Shown here in pieces: positions 21,745-30,297 of a stretch of 30,297 bases of DNA. The position numbers were made by a program, and so were the translations under genes. Within the stretch, counting starts at the first letter, position 1; the number at the start of each line of letters is the position of its first letter. The stretch lies in contig CAZKTO010000032.1 of NCBI GenBank assembly GCA_964555685.1, positions 1 through 30,297 on the forward strand, read 5' to 3'. Below the pieces are notes generated by a model. The model searched no databases. It was not told the origin of the DNA and was given only the letters and a program-made list of their open reading frames with translations. This DNA comes from CAZKTO01 sp964555685 (GTDB taxonomy: Bacteria; Chloroflexota; Dehalococcoidia; SHYB01).

Positions 21745-22383
21745 GTGCCCGCCACACAAAGCGCTGGCCTTGAGATTCGCAAGGTCAGCGCCGGCCCATA
21801 CGATAACAACTGCTACGTTCTGGTCTGCCCCGAGACCCAGGAGAGCGTCGTTATCGATACGCCGGCCGAGCCCCAGAAGGCCCTGGCCTTGGCCCGCGGC
21901 ACCAAGGTCGCCGCCATCCTGATGACCCACTGCCACATGGACCATATCCTGGGGCATCGGGAGGTCAAGGAGGCCACCGGCGCGCCGGTCTGGGTCCACC
22001 CCTCGGAGGCGGGTCTCCTCCCTCTCCCGCCGGAGCACGCCTTCCAGCACGAGGGCGCCGTCACCTTCGGGCGGGTGACGCTCCGGACCGTGCATGTCCC
22101 GGGCCACACCAGTGGTGGCACCGCCCTGATCTGGGGCGACCACCTCTTCTCTGGGGATGTGCTCTTCCCCAACGGCCCCGGCAGGACCACCTCGCCCGAG
22201 AACTTCCGCCAGCTCGTCTCCATGCTCGCCCAGCGCATCTTCATCCTGTCCGACGCGATCCAAGTCCATCCCGGCCACGGCCAGGGCACGGTGCTTGGCC
22301 GTGAGAAGGCCCTGTTCCGCGACTTTTCCCAGCGCTCTCACCGCCCCGACCTCTGCGGCGACATCGTCTGGACCCGCGACTAA
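21745..22383 (+). CDS. Metallo-beta-lactamase-fold hydrolase (glyoxalase II-like)
   Basis: 212 residues. GTG 21745 is preferred over TTG 21712 because GGAGGA lies six bases before it. The zinc ligands are complete: HCHMDH at 62-67, His121 in PGHTSGG, Asp138 in FSGDVLF and His178 in HPGHGQ. The short length and lack of a long C-terminal helical domain resemble YcbL-type hydrolases, which split thioesters such as S-lactoylglutathione; another small ester or lactone is possible. Cytoplasmic. It shares the plus strand with the M16 peptidase gene 32 bases downstream, probably one transcript. Confidence 0.88.
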   Translation: MPATQSAGLEIRKVSAGPYDNNCYVLVCPETQESVVIDTPAEPQKALALARGTKVAAILMTHCHMDHILGHREVKEATGAPVWVHPSEAGLLPLPPEHAFQHEGAVTFGRVTLRTVHVPGHTSGGTALIWGDHLFSGDVLFPNGPGRTTSPENFRQLVSMLAQRIFILSDAIQVHPGHGQGTVLGREKALFRDFSQRSHRPDLCGDIVWTRD

Positions 22384-22415
22384 CGCCGCAGCCCCCTATA
22401 CCTGGACGTGCCCCC

Positions 22416-23678
22416 ATGTACCAAAAGACCTCTCTCCAGAACGGCCTTCGAGTGCTCACCGTCCCCATGCCCCACACCCGGTCGGTGAGCGTCTCCTTCT
22501 ACTTCGGCGCCGGCTCGCGGTACGAGACGACCCAAGAGGCGGGGCTCTCCCACTTCGTCGAGCACCTGCTCTTCAAGGGCACCAAGCGCAGGCCCCACGC
22601 GCAGCAGATCTCCGAGGCCATCGAGGGCATCGGCGGCTACTTGAACGCCGGCACGGACCGGGAGATGACCGTCTACTGGGCCAAGGTCGCCCGGCCCCAC
22701 ATGTCCGTGGCCCTGGACCTCCTCTCGGACATGATCCTGGACTCCGTCTATGACCCCGCCGAGATCGAGCGGGAGCGCAAGGTGATCCTCGAGGAGCTGA
22801 GCTCCATCAAGGACTCTCCCCAGCAGCAGGCCGACCTGCTCATCGATGAGGTGCTCTGGCCCGACCAGCCCCTGGGGCGCGAGGTCGGCGGCACCAAGGA
22901 GTCGGTCGCCGTCATCACTCGTGAGGCCATCGTCGGCTACGTGGGGCGGCAGTACGTGCCCAACAACGCCGTCGTCGTCGTGGCGGGCGATGTCGGCCAT
23001 GGCGAGGTCGTGGAGGCCGTGGCGGGCCTCATGGGACGCTGGGAGCCCTCCACGCCGCGCGCCTGGTTCCCGGCCAAGAACGGCCAGCAAGAGCCCCAGG
23101 TGGGGCTCCGGCCCCATCGCACGGAGCAGGCCCACCTCTGCCTGGCCTACCGGGGCCTCTCCAGCCTGCACCCGGACCGCTACGCCCTCGATCTCCTGAA
23201 CGTCGTCCTGGGCGAGGGGATGAGCAGCCGCCTCTTCCTGGAGATCCGCGAGCGCCGCGGCCTCGCCTACGACGTCCACAGCTTCGTCAGTCACTTCCTG
23301 GATGACGGCGCCGTCACCGTCTACGCCGGCGTCCCGCCCAAGAGCATCGACTCGGCCGTCGAGAGCATCCAGGCCGAGATGCACCGCCTGAAGGAGCCCG
23401 TCCCGGACGAGGAGCTGCGCAAGGTCAAGGAGATGACGCGAGGCCGGATGCTGCTCCGGACGGAGGACACGCGCAGCATGGCCGGATGGGTGGGCGCTCA
23501 GGAGCTCTTGATGGGCGAGGTGCGGACCATCGACGAGGTGCTGGAGGTAGTGGACGGCCTCACGCCGGACGCCCTCCAGCGCGTGGCCCAGGACGTGCTC
23601 CAGCCGGAGAAGGTGAAGCTGGCCGTCGTGGGGCCCTACCGCAGCCGGGCGCGGTTCGAGCGCCTCGTGGCGCAGTAG
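22416..23678 (+). CDS. M16-family zinc peptidase
   Basis: 420 residues, single-chain length for a bacterial processing-peptidase-like protein. The inverted zinc motif HFVEH is at 46-50 and Glu127 falls 77 residues after the second His, exactly the HxxEH-x76-E spacing of active M16B enzymes. The C-terminal half carries the paired R/Y element (FLEIRERRGLAYDVHSF), which binds substrate in these two-lobed peptidases, so one protein holds both catalytic and substrate-binding lobes and should act as a homodimer. It degrades or trims peptides in the cytoplasm or envelope; no signal peptide is seen. The ribosome site is weak, consistent with coupling to the upstream gene. Confidence 0.92.
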   Translation: MYQKTSLQNGLRVLTVPMPHTRSVSVSFYFGAGSRYETTQEAGLSHFVEHLLFKGTKRRPHAQQISEAIEGIGGYLNAGTDREMTVYWAKVARPHMSVALDLLSDMILDSVYDPAEIERERKVILEELSSIKDSPQQQADLLIDEVLWPDQPLGREVGGTKESVAVITREAIVGYVGRQYVPNNAVVVVAGDVGHGEVVEAVAGLMGRWEPSTPRAWFPAKNGQQEPQVGLRPHRTEQAHLCLAYRGLSSLHPDRYALDLLNVVLGEGMSSRLFLEIRERRGLAYDVHSFVSHFLDDGAVTVYAGVPPKSIDSAVESIQAEMHRLKEPVPDEELRKVKEMTRGRMLLRTEDTRSMAGWVGAQELLMGEVRTIDEVLEVVDGLTPDALQRVAQDVLQPEKVKLAVVGPYRSRARFERLVAQ

Positions 23679-23699
23679 GGAACCCCGCAAGCCCCAGAT

Positions 23700-23725
23700 G
23701 GGCGGGCACGGGGGCCCGCCCCTAC
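23700..23725. repeat. GGGCGGGC...GCCCGCCC hairpin repeat
   Basis: Arms 23700-23707 and 23714-23721, followed by CTACGG; same family as 7245-7269. It lies between convergent genes and lacks a T-tract. Confidence 0.7.
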
Positions 23726-23784
23726 GGGCAATTTGTCCACAAGTGCCGGGCCCGCCGAAGGGCGGTCTTCAGACACCCTTGGGC

Positions 23785-24204
23785 CTACGGCCGGGGGCGG
23801 AACTTGGGCAGGGTGATCTCCGGCGTCACGTCGTCGAAGAGCACCTCGACGGGCATGCCCACCTTCACCTGGTACGGGTCCTTGGTCCCGATGACGTTCG
23901 AGAACATCTGGACCCCTTCGTCCAGGGTGATGTAGGCGATGATGTAGGGCACCTCGTCCTTGAAGCCGGGCATCCGGTTCTGGTGGACGATGGACATGCT
24001 GTAGACCTGCCCCTTGCCGCTGGCCTTCTGATAGCCGATCTTGTCGGAGAGGCAGTGAGGGCAGAAGCCCTGGGGTGGGAAGAAGAGGGCGCCGCACTGC
24101 TGGCACTTGGGGATGCGCAGCTCATGGGCCTTGCAGCCGTCCCAGTAGCTCTTCGTCTCGGCGGTGACGGTGGGAAGCGGCTTCACGTAGGGTTGGGTCG
24201 CCAT
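23785..24204 (-). CDS. DUF35 zinc-ribbon/OB-fold acyl-CoA-associated protein
   Basis: 139 residues from ATG 24204 behind AGGAG. The zinc ribbon is complete, with Cys34, Cys37, Cys48 and Cys51 (CQQCGALFFPPQGFCPHC), and the OB fold follows (GKGQVYSMSIVHQN, VPYIIAYITLDEGVQMFSNVIG). Proteins of this class (ChsH2-type) bind CoA thioesters and form complexes with thiolase-like or aldolase partners. The thiolase-like gene directly upstream on the same strand, 78 bases away, is the natural partner. An earlier in-frame start (24270) would translate a repeat and is rejected. Confidence 0.9.
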   Translation of the reverse strand: MATQPYVKPLPTVTAETKSYWDGCKAHELRIPKCQQCGALFFPPQGFCPHCLSDKIGYQKASGKGQVYSMSIVHQNRMPGFKDEVPYIIAYITLDEGVQMFSNVIGTKDPYQVKVGMPVEVLFDDVTPEITLPKFRPRP

Positions 24205-24240
24205 GAGCGTGTCTCCTAATGACGGCGGGGTGGCAAGGGC

Positions 24241-24280
24241 TGAGATTGCTTCGTCGCGGACTCCTCGCAATGACCCTTCG
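24241..24280. repeat. Dispersed GAGATTGCTTCGTCGCGGACTC-type repeat
   Basis: GAGATTGCTTCGTCGCGGA leads into CTCGCAATGAC (24264-24274), which recurs at 7-17. It lies in the spacer between the thiolase-like and DUF35 genes, followed by a short CCTTCGGGT hairpin. Confidence 0.55.
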
Positions 24281-24282
24281 GG

Positions 24283-25452
24283 TCAGTCCCTCCCCAGGAT
24301 CAGCGTCTCGCCGCTGTGGCGCGAGCCCAGCATGCCGCCGGTCCCGTGGCACAGGGCGGTCTTGCAGTCCTTCACCTGCCGCGGCGTCCCCTTGTAGTCG
24401 CCCCGGAGCTGCTTCACCGCCTCGATGATCAGGTAGATCCCGCGCATGCCCGGATGGTTCGAGGAGAGCCCGCCGCCGTCCGTGTTCATCGGCAGCTCGC
24501 CATCGACGGCCAGCCGGTTCCCCTGCACGAAGGCGCCACCCTCTCCCTTCTTGCAGAAGCCCAGGCCCTCCAGCGTCGTCAGGACGGTGATGGTGAAGGA
24601 GTCGTAGAGCATGAGCAGGTCGATGTCCTTGTGGGAGACCCCAGCCATGGCGAAGGCCCTGGGGGCCGACTGGGCCGCCGCGATGGTGACCCAGTCCCGC
24701 TTGCCCGCGCTCAGGTGCGCGTAGCCCTCGCCGGCGCCCAGGACCCACACCGGCTTCGTCTTGCAGTGCCGGGCGCGCTGCGGGCTCGTGACGACGACGG
24801 CGCCGCCGCCATCGGAGATGACGCAGCAGTCCAGCATGCGGAGCGGCCAGGAGATCATTCGTGAGTTGAGGACGTCCTGGACCGTGATCGGGTCGCGGTA
24901 CATGGCGTCCGGGTTCATGGAGGCGTGGCGCCGCGTGACGACGGCGATGTTGGCCAGCTGCTCACTGGTGGTCCCAAACTCGTGCATGTGGCGGGAGGCC
25001 ACGGTGGCGTACATCCCGGCCAGGATGGAGCCGTAGGGCGCCTCGAAGCTATCCGGCCAGGGCGCCAGCATGGCCCGCCCGAAGCCGCCCGTGCCGATGG
25101 CCCGCTGGGCAGAGCGGGCGTTGCTGCCGTAGGTGATGAGCACCACCTCGCACTGGCCCGCGGCGATGGCGGCGGCGGCCCGCGCTGTGTGCAGGAGGAA
25201 GGACGACCCGCCCACCTGGGTCGAATCGAAGACCTTGGGATTGAGGCCCAGGTACTCGTACATGTACATGGCGTCCAGGCCCATGCCCGAGGGCGTCATG
25301 AACCCATCGACGTCCTTGATGGTGAGCCCGGCCTCGGCCAGGGCCGTCCGGGCGCACTCGGCCTGGATCTGCCAGGTGGACCTATCGGGGATCAGGCGGC
25401 CCGGGTGCTCGTAGGCCCCCATGATGGCCGCTCTCTTGGTCAGTCCTCCCAT
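24283..25452 (-). CDS. Thiolase-like protein without nucleophilic Cys (Ltp2/SCP-x-like)
   Basis: 389 residues from ATG 25452 with AAGGAG upstream. The thiolase fold is evident: the N-terminal half, the region STQVGGSSF (77-85) and the C-terminal NTDGGGLSSNHPG (323-335) and CHGTGG (368-373). Where true thiolases place the attacking Cys, here there is GGSS, so condensing or thiolytic chemistry is unlikely. In Ltp2, a retro-aldolase of steroid side-chain degradation, the Cys is also absent and tyrosines do the work; Tyr283 in LYDSFT lies where such a residue would be expected. Together with the adjacent DUF35 protein it may cleave beta-hydroxyacyl-CoA intermediates. The actual substrate is unknown; generic annotations would be acetyl-CoA acetyltransferase or lipid-transfer protein. 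Confidence 0.85.
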   Translation of the reverse strand: MGGLTKRAAIMGAYEHPGRLIPDRSTWQIQAECARTALAEAGLTIKDVDGFMTPSGMGLDAMYMYEYLGLNPKVFDSTQVGGSSFLLHTARAAAAIAAGQCEVVLITYGSNARSAQRAIGTGGFGRAMLAPWPDSFEAPYGSILAGMYATVASRHMHEFGTTSEQLANIAVVTRRHASMNPDAMYRDPITVQDVLNSRMISWPLRMLDCCVISDGGGAVVVTSPQRARHCKTKPVWVLGAGEGYAHLSAGKRDWVTIAAAQSAPRAFAMAGVSHKDIDLLMLYDSFTITVLTTLEGLGFCKKGEGGAFVQGNRLAVDGELPMNTDGGGLSSNHPGMRGIYLIIEAVKQLRGDYKGTPRQVKDCKTALCHGTGGMLGSRHSGETLILGRD

Positions 25453-25469
25453 AGGAGGCGCTCCTTCTT

Positions 25470-25660
25470 CTAGGAGCTGGGCGCTAGTACTCAGTCACGA
25501 TAGTTTTTTGGAGATGTCATTCTGAGGAGCGCAGCGACGAAGAATCTGGGGTGGGGCACGCACTCACTGGACAGGCCCCCCGACCCCAGATGCTTCGCTC
25601 CGCTCAGCATGACAACATGCAGAAATTAACTTGACTGAGTACCCAGTCCCTAGCTCCCAG
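25470..25660. repeat. Nested inverted-repeat (MITE-like) element
   Basis: Outer arms GTACTCAGTCA (25487-25497) and TGACTGAGTAC (25632-25642) match perfectly and continue outward with GAGCT/AGCTC similarity. Inner arms TGTCATTCTGAG (25515-25526) and CTCAGCATGACA (25603-25614) continue inward as AATCTGGGG/CCCCAGAT. The centre is not coding. Related pieces lie at 13279-13376, 29434-29488 and 51-80. It fills the whole gap between two genes. Confidence 0.75.
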
Positions 25661-25668
25661 TCCCTACC

Positions 25669-25893
25669 CTAGTCCAGCACCGGGATCGAGGTCCATTGGA
25701 CCTCTTCCGGACTCTGCACGAGCTTCTTCTGGTCGGCCAGCTCCCGGATCTTCAGGAGCGTCATGTTGACCTCCGGCGTGAGGAGGACCCACTCCGGGGC
25801 CGGCGGGAACCAGTAGGGCGAGTTGATCCGCACCACCTTCTTCTCTTTGGCGTTCAGATAGATCCCGAACTTCTTGATGTGCTCCTGGACCAT
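25669..25893 (-). CDS. Small hypothetical protein
   Basis: 74 residues from ATG 25893 with GGGAGG seven bases upstream. It has an aromatic, Pro-rich centre (SPYWFPPAPEW), charged ends and no signal peptide, membrane helix or metal motif. I do not recognise a named domain. It is 57 bases downstream of glmS on the same strand and may be its last co-transcribed gene. A strong ribosome site and coherent composition argue that it is real. Confidence 0.7.
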   Translation of the reverse strand: MVQEHIKKFGIYLNAKEKKVVRINSPYWFPPAPEWVLLTPEVNMTLLKIRELADQKKLVQSPEEVQWTSIPVLD

Positions 25894-25950
25894 GTATGAC
25901 CTCCCTTTTCTTGGATCCTTGACCGGTCGCTTGGATACCGTGACGGTGGC

Positions 25951-27825
<1,875 letters not shown>

Positions 27826-27878
27826 GAGTCTTGGTCACCTCAGCCGGGGCTGCATCCGCCTCCGCGGCGTTCGGCCGC

Positions 27879-28556
27879 TCAACGGGGTTGAAGGGCGTAG
27901 TGTCCTCGATAGCGGGGAGGCAGCAGGGCGGCGATACGCCCCATGATCATGTCCGACATCGAGAGCAACTGCGCCCGCCCGACGGCGCCCTCCAGAAGTG
28001 GAAGGGTAAAAGGCTGGCCTATGCTAACAGTAATCGTGGGGCGTGTAAAGAGACCCAACACGCCGCGGACGCGCTCCGTTCCGGTGATGGCCACCGGGAG
28101 CACCGGCGCCCCCGTCCTCATGGCGATCATCGCCACGCCGGGCCGGCCCCGGCCCAGCTGGCCCCGGGACCGCGTGCCCTCGGGGAAGAGGCAGACGACG
28201 CCGTCTCGCGCCAGAAGCCCCCGGAGCTCGTCCAGGGCCTGCCGCTGAGGCTTGCCGCGAGCGACCCGAATAGCCCCGTAGGAGCTCACCGCGAAGCCCA
28301 CCAGGGGGTTCCGGTAGATCTCCGTCTTGGCCGTGAACGTGATGCGGCGCGGGAGCGCCAACGCAAGGAGCGGCGGGTCCATCCAGCTCATGTGGTTGGA
28401 GACGACGATGAGGGCCCCCCGCGGCGGGACGTTCTCCCGGCCCTCGATGCGGCTGTGCATGAGGCGGGTGAAGAGCAGCCAGGCGACGACCCTCGTCAGA
28501 AACCAGTAGAACGCCAGGCGATACTGGCGCCTCAGTCCTTGTCCAAGAGCTCGCAT
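27879..28556 (-). CDS. plsC: 1-acyl-sn-glycerol-3-phosphate acyltransferase (PlsC-like)
   Basis: 225 residues. A hydrophobic N-terminal segment (about 15-32) should anchor it to the membrane. Acyltransferase motif I is NHMSWMD (54-60, with the HxxxxD pair His55/Asp60), motif II holds GAIRVARG (94-101), motif III is FPEGTRS (124-130) and VLPVAITG lies later. It adds the second acyl chain to lysophosphatidic acid in phospholipid synthesis. Its start overlaps the end of cmk by 25 bases, so the two are probably translationally coupled; cmk-plsC adjacency is common in bacteria. The ribosome site lies within cmk and is weak. Confidence 0.92.
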   Translation of the reverse strand: MRALGQGLRRQYRLAFYWFLTRVVAWLLFTRLMHSRIEGRENVPPRGALIVVSNHMSWMDPPLLALALPRRITFTAKTEIYRNPLVGFAVSSYGAIRVARGKPQRQALDELRGLLARDGVVCLFPEGTRSRGQLGRGRPGVAMIAMRTGAPVLPVAITGTERVRGVLGLFTRPTITVSIGQPFTLPLLEGAVGRAQLLSMSDMIMGRIAALLPPRYRGHYALQPR

Positions 28557-29221
28557 ATGGCGTCGATCACCTGGGCGGCGGTGTGTCCGTCGGTATCGAT
28601 GTGGCGGGCGTCGGCGGCCGGCGCCAGGGGCGAGATGGCCCGCTCGCTATCCAGCCGGTCGCGGCGCCGCAGCTCCTCCAGCACGCTCTCGTAGGAGACG
28701 GACTCGCCCTGGGCTTGGCGCTCGCGATGCCGGCGGCGCGCCCGCTCCTCGGCCGAGGCATCGAGGAAGACCTTGAGGCCGGCGTCCGGCAGCACCACGG
28801 TCCCGATATCGCGCCCCACCATGACGATGCCGCCCTGGCCCGCTAGCGCGCGCTGGCGGCGCACCATCTCCGTCCGAACGCCAGGCGCCATGGAGACCCG
28901 CGAGACCGCCCGGTCGACCCTCGGGGCGTTGAGCTGCGCCGTCACGTCGTGGCCATCGACGAAGACCCTGGGCGGCGTGCCGGGCCGGTCGTCGCGCAGG
29001 TCAATGGAGATCGCGCGGGCCAGGGCCTCGAGGGGGCCATCGGCGTCCACGGAGACGCCCCGCTCCAGGGCCAGGAGCGTCACCGCGCGGTACATGGCGC
29101 CCGTATCGACGAGCCGGTAGCCCAGGCGAGCCGCCAGGCCCAGGCCGACCGTCGTCTTGCCGGAGGCCCCAGGGCCGTCGATGGCGACGACCGGGCGCCG
29201 GCGCAGCTCCCGCGGGCCCAT
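28532..29221 (-). CDS. cmk: Cytidylate kinase
   Basis: 229 residues. The P-loop is GPGASGKTT (16-24), followed by LVDTGAMYRAV, the CMP-binding insert with SRVSMAPGVR, the GRDIGTVVLPDA block and the lid RRHRERQ. Phosphorylates CMP and dCMP with ATP. ATG 29221 is used because the family begins shortly before the P-loop; a longer in-frame reading up to 29371 would cross the promoter and is rejected. A TATAAT ends only ten bases before the ATG, so the mRNA is probably leaderless; this is the first gene of the cmk-plsC-glmS run. Confidence 0.95.
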   Translation of the reverse strand: MGPRELRRRPVVAIDGPGASGKTTVGLGLAARLGYRLVDTGAMYRAVTLLALERGVSVDADGPLEALARAISIDLRDDRPGTPPRVFVDGHDVTAQLNAPRVDRAVSRVSMAPGVRTEMVRRQRALAGQGGIVMVGRDIGTVVLPDAGLKVFLDASAEERARRRHRERQAQGESVSYESVLEELRRRDRLDSERAISPLAPAADARHIDTDGHTAAQVIDAICELLDKD

Positions 29222-29231
29222 AGCGCCCGCG

Positions 29232-29261
29232 ATTATACCTGGAGCGGGCCCCCTGGAGCAA
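29232..29261 (-). promoter_or_regulatory. Promoter of the cmk-plsC-glmS run
   Basis: On the minus strand TATAAT (29232-29237) follows TTGCTC (29256-29261) with an 18-base spacer. The start would fall within a few bases of the cmk ATG, and no ribosome site is seen, suggesting a leaderless transcript. Confidence 0.55.
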
Positions 29262-29365
29262 TCGGCGGCGGGCGTCCTCTCGCGAGCCCTCGAACGCGAG
29301 CGCGCAGGCATCCTCAATCCCGGCGCCGGCGCCCACGCTCGCCGCGGGCGAACCCAAGGGGCGAT

Positions 29366-29394
29366 TGACACCCCTCGCGCCTGGGGCTAGGCTG
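29366..29394 (+). promoter_or_regulatory. Promoter of the short-chain dehydrogenase gene
   Basis: TTGACA (29366-29371), a 17-base spacer and TAGGCT (29389-29394). Transcription starting near 29401 gives a leader of about 110 bases that contains the inverted repeat at 29434-29488. Confidence 0.6.
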
Positions 29395-29433
29395 GCGCCG
29401 TTCTCCGTTAGCTCGGGAGCATCGCGGGGAAAG

Positions 29434-29488
29434 GTCATGCTTCGTCCCACCCCGGCGTGTCGGGGTACCTGGGCGGACTGAGCATGAC
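29434..29488. repeat. Short inverted-repeat element in the dehydrogenase leader
   Basis: GTCATGCT (29434-29441) and AGCATGAC (29481-29488) bracket a CCCCGGCGTGTCGGGG core, joining two repeat families seen elsewhere (25515-25614 ends and the CCCCGAC palindrome). It would fold in the 5' leader just before the ribosome site. Confidence 0.65.
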
Positions 29489-29510
29489 ATTTCGGCCAGG
29501 AGGGCGCGCC

Positions 29511-30290
29511 ATGGCAGGGAAGCTGGAAGGCAAGGTCGCCATCATCACGGGGGCCGGCGGCGGCATCGGTCGCGCGGGGGCCACGCTCTTCGCCCGCGAG
29601 GGGGCGCGCGTCGTCGTGGCCGAGATCGACCGGGCCCGGGGTCTGGAGACCGTGCGCCAGATCGAGGACAGCGGCGGCCAGGCGATCTTCGCCGAGACGG
29701 ACGTCACCAAGCCGGCGTCCGCTGAGGCCACGGTCAAGGCCTGCCTGCGCGCCTATGGCCAACTCCACATCATGTACAACGTCGCCGGCTACTCGATGAA
29801 CGAGGAGAAGGGCGTCGCCGAAACGCCCATCGAGGTCTGGAACGAGACCTACAACGTGAACCTCTTCGGCACCTATCTCTTCTGCCGTCTGGCCATCCCG
29901 GAGATCATCAAGGCCGGCGGGGGCGCCGTCCTGGCGACGGCGTCCGTGGCGGGCCTGGCGGGCGCGTGGAAGAAGCACGCCTACGCCACCGCCAAGGCCG
30001 GCATCATCGGCCTCATGCGCACCATCGCCCTCGAGTACGCCGCCGGGGGCGTCCGAGCCAACGCCATCGCGCCCGGCCTCACCCTTTCGCCGCGCCTGCG
30101 CCAGCGCATGACCGAGCGGCCGGACCTCCACGCCAACTACCGCAAGCGCCAGCCGCTGGGCCTCTGCGAGCCCGAGGACATCGCCCAGGCGGCCCTCTAC
30201 CTGGCGAGCGACGCCGGGCGGATGGTGACGGGCCAGGTGCTCGTGGTGGACGGCGGGCACCTGCTGGACACGGGGCGGGTGCTGTCGTAG
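29511..30290 (+). CDS. Short-chain dehydrogenase/reductase
   Basis: 259 residues from ATG 29511 with AGGAGG eight bases upstream; the earlier in-frame ATG at 29457 lies in the repeat. The Rossmann motif TGAGGGIG is at 13-20, NVAG at 90-93, and the catalytic Ser145, Tyr158 and Lys162 (YATAK) are all present; APGLT and VDGGHLL follow as in classical SDRs. Glu38/Asp40 at the end of the second strand (VVVAEIDRAR) favour NAD(H) over NADP(H). Oxidises or reduces an alcohol/ketone, possibly a 3-hydroxyacyl-type substrate; the exact substrate is not determinable. It is complete, ending seven bases before the window edge. Confidence 0.92.
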   Translation: MAGKLEGKVAIITGAGGGIGRAGATLFAREGARVVVAEIDRARGLETVRQIEDSGGQAIFAETDVTKPASAEATVKACLRAYGQLHIMYNVAGYSMNEEKGVAETPIEVWNETYNVNLFGTYLFCRLAIPEIIKAGGGAVLATASVAGLAGAWKKHAYATAKAGIIGLMRTIALEYAAGGVRANAIAPGLTLSPRLRQRMTERPDLHANYRKRQPLGLCEPEDIAQAALYLASDAGRMVTGQVLVVDGGHLLDTGRVLS

Positions 30291-30297
30291 AGACAGC

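Noticed and set aside
27826..27878. glmS ribozyme upstream of glmS
   Set aside because: Only 53 bases separate glmS from plsC, too short for the ribozyme, and no matching core is seen.
29222..29371. N-terminal extension of cytidylate kinase
   Set aside because: It would cross the TATAAT promoter and adds an Arg/Pro-rich stretch absent from the family.

Overview
The window looks like a chromosomal piece of a GC-rich uncultured bacterium, most likely Chloroflexota of the Dehalococcoidia type. That placement is an inference from gene content and style: Thr/Pro-rich linkers behind lipoprotein signals, oligopeptide-type binding proteins, a thiolase-like/DUF35 pair, a DUF4242 protein, and spacers packed with short palindromic repeats. 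No rRNA, tRNA or CRISPR array was found.

Layout. (1) 129-3490: a crotonase-family protein on the plus strand, then a 4-oxalocrotonate-tautomerase-like protein and a lipoprotein with HEAT repeats and a zinc-protease motif on the minus strand, separated by hairpin repeats. (2) 3934-4074: a strong promoter overlapped by a perfect dyad, a leader of about 100 nt and an intrinsic terminator. (3) 4117-13736: a one-strand HK97-type head and packaging cassette with small and large terminase, portal, prohead protease, major capsid protein, small virion proteins, a fibre-like protein, a head-tail connector and a coiled-coil protein. No integrase, repressor, replication, tape-measure, tail-tube or lysis gene is visible. 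Host-type palindromic repeats sit between these genes and even inside the portal and protease reading frames. (4) 13804-17562: two tandem peptide/solute-binding lipoproteins, each with its own promoter and terminator. Their promoter and signal-peptide DNA is about 94% identical, but the mature proteins are much more diverged. (5) 17674-19341: a beta-class DNA methyltransferase fused to an Mrr-like nuclease domain, probably translated from a leaderless mRNA. (6) 19433-23678: HtpX, a DUF4242 protein and a HAD phosphatase (minus), then a metallo-beta-lactamase-fold hydrolase and an M16 peptidase (plus). (7) 23785-25452: a DUF35 zinc-ribbon/OB-fold protein and a thiolase-like protein without the nucleophilic cysteine, together resembling the ChsH2/Ltp2 aldolase pairing. 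(8) 25669-29221: a minus-strand run cmk-plsC-glmS plus a small conserved-looking ORF, covering nucleotide, phospholipid and amino-sugar supply. (9) 29511-30290: a short-chain dehydrogenase.

The most unusual material is the tail-less capsid cassette with its regulated leader, the palindromic repeats that have entered coding sequence in frame and even supply a stop codon, the trace of a duplicated gene next to a 25-bp perfect hairpin, and the twin binding-protein genes with a shared promoter and signal cassette. All calls rest on reading motifs by eye; no database search was possible.
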